A stretch of DNA of 5,437 bases from DATFYI01 sp035315125 (lineage in GTDB: Bacteria; Chloroflexota; Anaerolineae; Anaerolineales; Anaerolineaceae): the NCBI GenBank assembly GCA_035315125.1, contig DATFYI010000219.1, positions 1 through 5,437 on the forward strand, in the 5' to 3' direction. Below, one piece after another: positions 1 to 4,794 of this stretch. The notes beneath the pieces were generated by a model, which was not told the DNA's origin, did not search any database, and was given only the letters and a program-made list of their open reading frames with translations. The position numbers and the translations under genes were made by a program. Every line of letters begins with the position of its first letter. Position 1 is the first letter of the stretch.

Positions 1-159
1 CAGAAAATTGAGGACCGCCTGTCAGATGCCGTGCTGGCAAACGAGTTTGAAGACGGCGACACCATCCTGGTGGACGTGGTGACAGATGAGAAAGAAGTTG
101 TCTTGCGCCGGGAAGAAAAAGCTCCGGAACCCGAACACGCCCTGGATATCAACCCCTGA
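1..159 (+). CDS. clpC: Clp/Hsp100 AAA+ ATPase, C-terminal end (probably ClpC), partial
   Basis: Frame 1 is open from the window edge and gives the last 52 residues before TGA at 157-159. The fragment carries the typical end of the Clp C-terminal (D2-small) domain: IEDRLSDAVLANEF followed by DGDTILVDV, the segment seen at the end of ClpC and ClpB after the second AAA+ module. The family unfolds proteins: ClpC feeds substrates to ClpP, while ClpB disaggregates proteins with DnaK. The charged, proline-containing tail after the last beta strand (REEKAPEPEH) is not diagnostic. ClpC is preferred because radA lies downstream on the same strand, and clpC-radA neighbourhoods are well known in Firmicutes. 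The fragment itself cannot exclude ClpB. Family assignment is confident, but the exact paralogue is only moderately supported. Confidence 0.8.
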   Translation, partial: QKIEDRLSDAVLANEFEDGDTILVDVVTDEKEVVLRREEKAPEPEHALDINP

Positions 160-191
160 GTTCAGGGATTGAAAATATGCCTTAGAACCCT

Positions 192-240
192 TAGAGGCGC
201 AGCAAAGTACCCTAAAAGTCATGCTGCGCCTCTACCTTTT
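192..240 (+). terminator. Rho-independent terminator after the clp gene
   Basis: A perfect 13-bp inverted repeat (TAGAGGCGCAGCA at 192-204, TGCTGCGCCTCTA at 222-234) encloses a 17-nt loop. It is followed by ACCTTTT, a short T tract. It begins 32 bases after the clp stop codon. The stem is GC-rich, so the hairpin should be stable, although the T tract is weak. It separates the clp transcript from the accessory DNA to the right. Confidence 0.75.
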
Positions 241-293
241 CCCAGGGTAATCGCATTTAAAAAGGACAAAGAACAATAATTCCTAAAAGTGAA

Positions 294-661
294 TTGATTA
301 CCGGACACAATTTTTCACCAAAAGGTTAACGGAGATAAAGATTAGGACAAGTTCATTCTGTACCCAGCGACTGTAGCGTTTGATCCGACTGTCGGCTTTA
401 GCCAGATCAGGTTTTCTGCGGGTGACCGCGGCAATTTGCAGCTTCGGGCTTGGACAATCCCAGCTAACATCGCTGCCAACATGCTTAGCCTGCGAGCAAA
501 ATTACCTTTCAATTCGGTCGAAAACAATTGTTTCATAGCCATTCTGATAGTACGATATACTTGACCATTGTCCATGGATTCACCCCTGTTCTTCCTTGCA
601 GGGAAAAAACATAGTGTACCTTATATGGCAGTCGTCATTTGTTAAAGTGTCCGGTAATCAA
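294..661. mobile_element. MITE-like non-autonomous element derived from an IS4-like insertion sequence
   Basis: The ends are perfect 15-bp terminal inverted repeats: TTGATTACCGGACAC at 294-308 and GTGTCCGGTAATCAA at 647-661. The 368 bp between the outer edges contain only the 5' part of a transposase gene on the minus strand, joined directly to the distal end of the element. The middle and 3' parts, including the catalytic DDE region, are missing. The element therefore looks like an internal-deletion derivative that could only move with a transposase supplied elsewhere. No clean target-site duplication touches the repeats, but AAAAGTGAAT occurs at 285-294 on the left and again at 696-705, 34 bases beyond the right end. 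Confidence 0.75.
298..575 (-). pseudogene. IS4-like transposase, N-terminal remnant, frameshifted
   Basis: Minus-strand translation from ATG at 575 gives MDNGQVYRTIRMAMKQLF, then a segment containing LAAMLAGIVQARSCKLP, which resembles the N-terminus of IS4-superfamily transposases common in Chloroflexota and cyanobacteria. The frame then slips near position 427-431. In the next frame the conserved continuation appears: VTRRKPDLAKADSRIKRYSR, then WVQNEL. One lost base explains this. The recovered frame runs through NELVLI into element-end sequence and stops at 298-300, inside the left inverted repeat. A plausible ribosome binding site (GGGGTG) precedes the ATG. Only about 80-90 residues of a protein normally several hundred long remain, and no catalytic residues are left. 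The family call comes from remembered sequence style, without a database search. Confidence 0.75.
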
Positions 662-726
662 ATAAACAAATGAAAACTTAGGTCATCATAACTCCAAAAG
701 TGAATATTTCGGGTATATCATTTATT

Positions 727-818
727 TCCATGTTTGTTTGAAATTATGTAGCTATGGAAATCCATAAAAACCTCTTATTATGGATAAATCGTGGCAATCA
801 ATACCCATATTTATCCAT
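727..818. repeat. Cluster of TATGGA/TCCATA inverted repeats, possible operator or hairpins
   Basis: Two nested dyads lie close together. TATGGA-AA-TCCATA at 753-766 is a perfect 14-bp dyad with a 2-bp spacer. ATGGATAAAT at 780-789 pairs perfectly with ATTTATCCAT at 809-818 across 19 bases. A further TCCAT lies at 727-731. In total five ATGGA/TCCAT words occur in 92 bp, roughly 185-280 bp upstream of the next start codon. This could be a multi-site operator, an RNA hairpin or part of a decayed mobile element. AT-rich sequence raises the chance background. Confidence 0.35.
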
Positions 819-990
819 GAGAAGCCCCCAATCTGGACACAAATATTTAGATACAAAAGCTGGAAAATTTCCGTATAATTAATAGTTGAGCGAATCATTT
901 TGACCAAGTTATCCAAAGAGCGAGGATAGATAGATTGATTCAAATTAATATTTCTTTTTCTGGACTTTTATAGCTGTTACACTAATGGAA

Positions 991-996
991 AAGGAG
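991..996 (+). promoter_or_regulatory. Ribosome binding site of the zinc-ribbon gene
   Basis: AAGGAG lies 7 bases before the ATG at 1004. It is a near-consensus Shine-Dalgarno sequence and fixes the start of this gene. Confidence 0.8.
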
Positions 997-1003
997 AAAT
1001 ACG

Positions 1004-1489
1004 ATGTCCGAAGCGAAAAGTTTCGATTGTCCCAAGTGCGGATCACCGCTCATGGCAAACGGGACGGCAGAAATTAAGTGTCCGTATTGCGGAAGCGCTG
1101 TAATTGTGCCAAAGGAGCTACGTGATCAGTTCCTAGATCAAGACAACGATCAGGTATCAGCTCAGGACGCCAAGGGCTCCACGCAGCATGTGCAATGGCT
1201 AGTGCAGAACGGTATAGAAGTCACTGCAAAGGTCAAATTTGTAAAAGATACGGGACAAACTAGAAACATGAACCCGCTGGTTATCCTAGAGCTGGATGTA
1301 AAACCGAAGGCCGGTAAGCCGTTCTTTGCTACAGCATTTATCAATGTCCCACGTAATGCGATTCCGCGGGCTGGTGACAAGGTCCAGATCAAGTACAACC
1401 CGACCCATACCATTGATATTGCCGTCCAAATAGACGGACAGTTTCATCAAGAAATCCCTGAATATAACGCAAATATTTTCAAACACTGA
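1004..1489 (+). CDS. Zinc-ribbon protein with a C-terminal SHOCT-associated-type beta domain, function unknown
   Basis: The protein has 161 residues. Residues 9-29 form a zinc ribbon with two CPxCG-type knuckles: CPKCG (Cys9, Cys12) and CPYCG (Cys26, Cys29). A polar linker (about 38-62) follows. Residues about 65-141 match, by pattern, the compact beta domain often found beside SHOCT domains or in DUF3592-like proteins: a 'G-x-A-x-V-x-x-x-x-DTG' stretch (70-84), then 'NPLVxLELDV' (90-99), then 'IPRAGDKVQIKYNP' (120-133). No signal peptide or membrane segment is visible, so it is probably cytosolic. The ATG has a strong ribosome binding site, and no other frame competes. It stands alone between the MITE-like element and the radA-like fragment, with no terminator seen after it. 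Its codons are more AT-rich than those of radA, which fits acquired DNA. No biochemical function can be assigned. Confidence 0.8.
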   Translation: MSEAKSFDCPKCGSPLMANGTAEIKCPYCGSAVIVPKELRDQFLDQDNDQVSAQDAKGSTQHVQWLVQNGIEVTAKVKFVKDTGQTRNMNPLVILELDVKPKAGKPFFATAFINVPRNAIPRAGDKVQIKYNPTHTIDIAVQIDGQFHQEIPEYNANIFKH

Positions 1490-1647
1490 AAAACCCCTGG
1501 ATCTCACACTAATTTATATATAGATGGGGAAATAAATTATCAAAATTGATATAAACATTCAACCTACCGTTGCACTGTACGGCTCAACTGGCTGGCGAAA
1601 AACACGCCGACCAGGTTTGCTTCCCTTATAAGCGGGTTAAGTGGGCG
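1490..1647. other. Intergenic stretch without a recognised gene
   Basis: The first part is AT-rich, and the composition turns GC-richer from about 1570. An imperfect hairpin, GGCTGGCG (1589-1596) against CGCCGACC (1604-1611), is present without a clear T tract, so it is not called a terminator. No convincing gene is seen. Confidence 0.5.
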
Positions 1648-1752
1648 GGTTTATAATTGAAATATTATTGCTAAAACGCGAACCCAATTCCTCTGCCAAC
1701 AATGCGACCGTACCTCGCCGCGCGCATTAGGGCGTTGCCCGCAGTGCGGCGC
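1648..1752 (+). pseudogene. radA: Second, diverged copy of the radA promoter and zinc-finger coding start
   Basis: This stretch aligns without gaps to 2821-2925, the promoter and first 28 or so codons of the intact radA. By hand count 89 of 105 positions agree. The first 13 bases, including TATAAT, are identical, as are the last 23 (1730-1752 against 2903-2925). The start codon ATG has become ATT at 1667-1669. The encoded peptide keeps all four zinc-finger cysteines and the RTSPRALGRCPQCG core, with only Q/R, V/L and G/D replacements. After 1752 homology ends and the frame continues through the antisense of an integrase remnant to TGA at 1886-1888. The ATPase and Lon-like domains are absent, so it cannot be a working RadA. 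ATT initiation of a 73-residue chimera is possible but unlikely. Confidence 0.9.
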
Positions 1753-1987
1753 AGCAGTGTCGGAGCTGATGGGGAGAGATAGTCACCCCGGCGCGTCTCC
1801 CAGAAGTGCGCAAACGCGACTGGCAATAGTGTGGGCTGAGGGGCTGGTGGAGGTAAACGAGGACCAGATCGGGTTGCCCCAGCGCTGAACCTCGTAACAC
1901 TAAATAGGCATTAAGCGCCTCTATTGTGGGTTGACTGAGATAGATCAGACGGTCCTTAAGCCCCTTGGACTGCTCGAACCGTGCCCT
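1750..1987 (-). pseudogene. Tyrosine recombinase (phage-type integrase) fragment
   Basis: Minus-strand translation shows the middle of a tyrosine-recombinase catalytic domain: SKGLKDRLIYLSQPTIEAL (the beta-hairpin region carrying the catalytic lysine), then PLSPHYCQSRLR, and VTISPHQLRH, which carries the H-x-x-R motif (codons at 1757-1771). The N-terminal DNA-binding domain, the first catalytic Arg, the late His/Trp and the nucleophilic Tyr are all missing. Similarity starts near 1987, just after the hepT stop, and ends in the codons following HQLRH, where the radA-like copy begins. The open frame is formally 2008 to 1727, but its two ends are read from neighbouring sequence. It is therefore a doubly truncated remnant, oriented like the toxin-antitoxin genes upstream of it. 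Confidence 0.85.
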
Positions 1988-2004
1988 GCAACTTCTTTTG
2001 CATA

Positions 2005-2341
2005 TCATTTATCAAGGAATTCTTTTAGCTTCTTTTTTAAATCCGATAAATCATTTTTAATGGTGTTCCAGACTATCTTTAGATCAATATCATCGTATTG
2101 ATGGATCAATCTATTCCGGGTGGAGACAGCTTCTGCTAAAGGCAGAGTGCCTCAATATTGTTCCCAAAAGACAAATGATAATCGTTTGGCAGCTTCACCG
2201 ATTAATTCAATTTTCCGGATGACATCGTCCTGCAAAAAAACCATTGTTTTCAAAGCCAGTAAAATCAGTCGATTGAATATATCCGTCAATATCATCCATA
2301 TAATCCACAATTTGCCGAAGATATACCCGGTTATCTTTCAT
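2005..2341 (-). pseudogene. hepT: HepT-type HEPN toxin (DUF86), disrupted
   Basis: Translation from ATG at 2341-2339 gives MKDNRVYLRQIVDYMDDIDG and continues to a run of seven T (plus strand A7 at 2234-2240), where the frame is lost. With one T fewer it continues as QDDVIRKIELIGEAAKRLS. It then meets an in-frame TGA (2154-2152) and continues through TRNRLIHQYDDIDLKIVW to TGA at 2007-2005. Repaired, it is about 111 residues, the usual HepT length. The HEPN RNase motif RX4HXY is preserved (RNRLIHQY, 2095-2118). The family is an RNase toxin, neutralised when the MntA partner AMPylates the motif tyrosine. The start overlaps the mntA end by 11 bases, as expected for translational coupling. Two independent lesions indicate a pseudogene. 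Recoding or homopolymer slippage could at best remedy one of them. Confidence 0.9.
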
Positions 2342-2735
2342 AAAGGGTCTTTAAATCTTTCATCGCTTCCGGCTGAATGTACTTATTCATTTTAGTGACT
2401 AAATCGACTTTCTTCCCAAACCTCATTTCCAGGTCTCTTTGGACTCGATCTAATTCGAATAAGCCAATATTGGCGTTGTCGTCAAATTTGACAAACAAAT
2501 CAACGTCGCTATCTTCTCGTGCTTCCCCTCGGGCCAGCGAGCCAAATAGACCAAGGTAAGAAATCCCGTATTTCTCACAAATATCAACGACCCGCACTTC
2601 AGACCTGGACGTTATCTGGGTTAACATTACCCTGACCATTTCTTGCAGAGAAGAATAGCCTAGCCTCTCAGCTTTTTTCTCAGCCGCTCGCTTTAATTCC
2701 GGGTTTATCGGGATCTGTAAGACCGTTCGTTTCAT
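2331..2735 (-). CDS. mntA: MntA-type minimal nucleotidyltransferase antitoxin with N-terminal RHH-like domain
   Basis: The protein has 134 residues from ATG at 2735. The second half is a minimal nucleotidyltransferase: LFGSLARGEAREDSDVDLFV holds the GSx10DxD signature (Gly65-Ser66, Asp77, Asp79), and KKVDLVT supplies the third acidic residue (Asp111). Members of MNT-HEPN modules AMPylate the tyrosine in the HepT RX4HXY motif and so silence the RNase. Residues 1-41 (starting MKRTVLQIPINPEL, with GYSSLQEMVRVML) instead resemble a ribbon-helix-helix antitoxin DNA-binding domain of the RelB/DinJ kind, which ordinary MntA proteins lack. AAGGAAG about 12 bases upstream supports this start. An earlier ATG at 2810 would add 25 residues with no family match and run into the radA promoter. 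All catalytic residues are present although the partner toxin gene is broken. Confidence 0.88.
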   Translation of the reverse strand: MKRTVLQIPINPELKRAAEKKAERLGYSSLQEMVRVMLTQITSRSEVRVVDICEKYGISYLGLFGSLARGEAREDSDVDLFVKFDDNANIGLFELDRVQRDLEMRFGKKVDLVTKMNKYIQPEAMKDLKTLYER

Positions 2736-2747
2736 AATTACAATTAT
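2734..2747. promoter_or_regulatory. Palindrome overlapping the mntA start, possible autoregulatory operator
   Basis: ATAATT-AC-AATTAT is a perfect dyad with 6-bp arms, lying between the Shine-Dalgarno sequence and the mntA start codon and touching that codon. RHH-type antitoxin domains commonly bind short palindromes at their own start. Since MntA here carries such a domain, this site is a reasonable operator candidate. The arms are AT-only, so chance occurrence is quite possible. Confidence 0.35.
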
Positions 2748-2839
2748 CTTCCTTTTGTATTCATCCAGCAAGAAATGGTCGATGCAGTCCAAAACCGGGC
2801 AAAATGGCATGGATGCAATTGGTTTATAATTGAGCTACT
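2736..2839. promoter_or_regulatory. Divergent promoter region between mntA and radA
   Basis: These 104 bp separate the minus-strand mntA start from the plus-strand radA start. Besides the mntA palindrome and Shine-Dalgarno sequence and the radA -10 element, there is a GCAT-GG-ATGC dyad at 2807-2816, directly upstream of the radA -10. No clear -35 hexamer is seen for either gene. Confidence 0.45.
2821..2839 (+). promoter_or_regulatory. radA promoter with TATAAT close to the start codon
   Basis: A consensus TATAAT lies at 2825-2830, only nine bases before the ATG at 2840. Transcription would be expected to start about 2837-2840, giving a leaderless or nearly leaderless mRNA. No Shine-Dalgarno sequence is visible between the -10 element and the ATG. 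The 13 bases 2821-2833 are identical in the second radA copy at 1648-1660, even though neighbouring bases differ, which supports function. No convincing -35 hexamer is present. Confidence 0.6.
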
Positions 2840-4261
2840 ATGGCGAAAACACAAACGCAATTCGTCTGCCAGCAATGCGGACGTACCTCACCGCGCGCTC
2901 TGGGGCGTTGCCCGCAGTGCGGCGCCTGGGGCAGCATGGTCGAAGAAGTCATTGCGGCGGTCAGCGAGTTTGAACGCCCTATGCGGCGCGGCCTGAGCGG
3001 GCGCTCGCAGCCGCTGCGCATGGCGGAGATCGAAGGCGACGCCGAACAGCGTATTGCCCTGCCGATTGAAGAGTTTGCGCGTGTGCTGGGCGGGGGCGTC
3101 GTGCCAGGATCGATCGTGCTGGTCGGCGGGGACCCGGGCATCGGCAAGTCGACTTTGCTGCTGCAAATGGCCATCCTGATGGCTGCTCAGAGCCGGGTTT
3201 TGTACGTTTCGGGGGAAGAGTCTGAGCGGCAAATCAAGATGCGCGCCGTGCGCCTGCTGCGCCAGCCTGCGCTTGAAAAGAATCAAACTCTGTCTGCCGT
3301 GCCGGACAATTTGCTGTTGGTGACTGAGACCAACATGGATACGATATTCGAGCATGTGGCGGCCGTTCGTCCGGATTTATTGATTATCGATTCGATCCAG
3401 ACCGTTTACCTGCCCGAATTAACCTCATCCGCCGGTTCGGTCAGCCAGGTCAGGGAGTGCTCTGCGCGCCTGCGCGAAGCGGCAAAATCTTCGGGAATGG
3501 CCGTCTTCGTGATCGGGCACGTGACCAAAGAGGGTGTCATTGCCGGGCCGCGCGTGCTGGAACATATCGTCGATACGGTCCTGTATCTGGAAGGCGACCG
3601 CTACCAGTCCTTTCGCCTGCTGCGCTCGGTCAAAAACCGCTTTGGAGCCACTGCCGAAGTAGGCGTCTTTGAAATGGGCGAACAGGGCATGATCGAAGTG
3701 CCAAACCCTTCCGAAGCTTTTTTGGCGGAACGGATGGTCAACGCGCCGGGCTCAGCCATCGCCGTAACCATGGAAGGAACACGTCCGTTATTGGTTGAGC
3801 TGCAAGGTCTTACCAGCCCTACAAACTTTGGCAATCCGCGCCGCACACCCAATGGACTGGATATCAACCGCTTGCTATTGATCGTGGCTGTCCTGACCCG
3901 CCGCATGGGTATTCACCTGGGCGAACAGGATGTTTTTGTCAATGTGGTTGGCGGGCTGCGCATCGACGAACCGGCTGCCGATCTGGCTGTTGCGGTGGCC
4001 ATTGCATCATCGATGCGCGATCTGCCAGTACGAGCAGATGCCGTTTTGATCGGCGAGGTGGGGCTTTCGGGCGAACTGCGCTGGGTGGGACAGATGACCA
4101 ACCGGCTTAAAGAGGCTGCCAAATTGGGCTTTAAGGCCGCCATCATACCGCACCGCACCCGGCGTGGAGAGCCATTACCCGAAGGTATCCAGGTGATAGA
4201 AGCGCGCTCGTTGCGAGACGCTTTAAACCTGGCATTGGTGGGGGAAGCGAAGAAAGCATAA
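2840..4261 (+). CDS. radA: DNA repair protein RadA/Sms
   Basis: The protein has 473 residues, about the family's usual length. RadA is a RecA-like hexameric ATPase that drives branch migration of recombination intermediates in the cytosol. Domains in order: an N-terminal C4 zinc finger (Cys10, Cys13, Cys24, Cys27); a RecA-like ATPase core with Walker A GDPGIGKST (97-105) and Walker B LLIID (180-184); the RadA-specific KNRFG motif (265-269); and a Lon-protease-like C-terminal domain (about 300-465). In that domain EPAAD stands where Lon has its catalytic serine, so no protease activity is expected, as usual for RadA. The ATG start gives the canonical N-terminus MAKTQTQFVCQQCG. It heads an operon with the next gene, whose Shine-Dalgarno sequence abuts the radA stop. 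A diverged copy of its 5' end lies 1.17 kb upstream. Confidence 0.97.
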   Translation: MAKTQTQFVCQQCGRTSPRALGRCPQCGAWGSMVEEVIAAVSEFERPMRRGLSGRSQPLRMAEIEGDAEQRIALPIEEFARVLGGGVVPGSIVLVGGDPGIGKSTLLLQMAILMAAQSRVLYVSGEESERQIKMRAVRLLRQPALEKNQTLSAVPDNLLLVTETNMDTIFEHVAAVRPDLLIIDSIQTVYLPELTSSAGSVSQVRECSARLREAAKSSGMAVFVIGHVTKEGVIAGPRVLEHIVDTVLYLEGDRYQSFRLLRSVKNRFGATAEVGVFEMGEQGMIEVPNPSEAFLAERMVNAPGSAIAVTMEGTRPLLVELQGLTSPTNFGNPRRTPNGLDINRLLLIVAVLTRRMGIHLGEQDVFVNVVGGLRIDEPAADLAVAVAIASSMRDLPVRADAVLIGEVGLSGELRWVGQMTNRLKEAAKLGFKAAIIPHRTRRGEPLPEGIQVIEARSLRDALNLALVGEAKKA

Positions 4262-4266
4262 AGGAG
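4261..4266 (+). promoter_or_regulatory. Ribosome binding site overlapping the radA stop codon
   Basis: AAGGAG begins on the last base of the radA TAA and lies 6 bases before the ATG at 4273. It fixes the start of the downstream gene and implies coupled translation in one operon. Confidence 0.8.
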
Positions 4267-4272
4267 CGAATT

Positions 4273-4791
4273 ATGTCAGGCTTGACCGATATCTTAAATT
4301 GGGGCCCCATTTCAAGTGTCAGACGAAATCACGCATTGGAACATGCCACCATCAACTTGCTTTCCAGGAAAATGCCAGGGATTTCTCTGGCCGGTTATTC
4401 CGACTGGCGAGGGTTCTGGATTTTTGGAGATGTGGATACCGAGGAACTTCAGCAAACCATCGATGAAGCCCTGGCGCGACTGCACCAGGGTGAAGGGAAC
4501 CTGGCCATCCATGCCAACTGCGGCACCAATTTTGTGACAACAGGTCTTTTGGTTGGGACGGCCGCCTGGTTGGGCATGCTCGGCTCCGGCAGCGGCTTTC
4601 GCCGTAAATTAGATCGCTGGCCGTTGGTTATCTCGCTGGTTACTACTACTCTAATCCTATCCCAACCGCTGGGTCCTATCGTACAGGCTCATCTGACCAC
4701 CGAATCGAAACCAGGACGTCTGCAAGTGATCCAGATTATGCGTTACCAAAGTAACGGCATGCCGGCCCACCGGGTTTCAACACGGAATTGA
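4273..4791 (+). CDS. DUF6391-like membrane protein with HALEHAT motif, function unknown
   Basis: The protein has 172 residues. A conserved-looking HALEHATI stretch (His20, Glu23, His24) follows a short N-terminal segment. A second polar motif, HANCGTN (80-86), precedes a hydrophobic segment at about 87-104, and another spans about 116-137, so two membrane passes are likely, with a polar C-terminal tail. The histidine/glutamate pair and the His/Asn/Cys motif could bind a metal, but that is inference. The overall pattern matches uncharacterised proteins that I recall under DUF6391 in Chloroflexota and cyanobacteria. The start is set by a strong ribosome binding site overlapping the radA stop. 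The gene sits between radA and holA with almost no spacing, so it is part of that operon. This location alone does not prove a role in DNA metabolism. Confidence 0.8.
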   Translation: MSGLTDILNWGPISSVRRNHALEHATINLLSRKMPGISLAGYSDWRGFWIFGDVDTEELQQTIDEALARLHQGEGNLAIHANCGTNFVTTGLLVGTAAWLGMLGSGSGFRRKLDRWPLVISLVTTTLILSQPLGPIVQAHLTTESKPGRLQVIQIMRYQSNGMPAHRVSTRN

Positions 4792-4794
4792 GCT

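Larger units (their letters stand above)
662..1003. other. AT-rich intergenic region upstream of the zinc-ribbon gene
   Basis: No convincing gene is visible here. The stretch is clearly more AT-rich than the clp and radA regions. It contains the TATGGA/TCCATA repeat cluster annotated separately at 727-818 and should also hold the promoter of the gene starting at 1004. A TACACT at 978-983 could be a -10 element, but no good -35 hexamer lies at the right distance. A 63-codon open frame on the minus strand (752-943, TTG start) has no good ribosome binding site and no recognisable family. Confidence 0.5.

Noticed and set aside
752..943. Minus-strand 63-codon open frame with TTG start
   Set aside because: It lacks a good ribosome binding site, has no recognisable family, lies in AT-rich sequence and overlaps the inverted-repeat cluster.
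1589..1611. Hairpin GGCTGGCG/CGCCGACC as a terminator for the zinc-ribbon gene
   Set aside because: The stem is imperfect and no T tract follows, so terminator function is not supported.
1562..1640. Short minus-strand reading frame ending FFASQLSRTVQR
   Set aside because: It is only about 25 codons long, with no start signal and no family I can name. It may be a remnant but cannot be supported.
1667..1888. ATT-started 73-codon chimeric frame from the radA-like copy through antisense integrase
   Set aside because: The second half is simply the antisense of an integrase remnant. ATT starts are very rare and no Shine-Dalgarno sequence is present. It is treated as part of the pseudogene.
2120..2395. 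Plus-strand 91-codon open frame
   Set aside because: It is antisense to hepT and the end of mntA, whose protein families are clearly recognisable on the minus strand.
2736..2810. 25-residue N-terminal extension of MntA from the upstream ATG at 2810
   Set aside because: The extension has no family match and would start close to the radA -10 element. The ATG at 2735 directly begins the RHH-like domain and has an AAGGAAG upstream.
1490..2820. CRISPR array or group II intron in the accessory stretch
   Set aside because: No regularly spaced repeats and no intron or reverse-transcriptase signatures are visible. The repeats found are a single diverged pair of radA 5' ends.
2888..3355. Long minus-strand open frame inside radA
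   Set aside because: It is antisense to the conserved zinc finger and Walker A region of radA, and its composition is typical of a GC-rich shadow frame.
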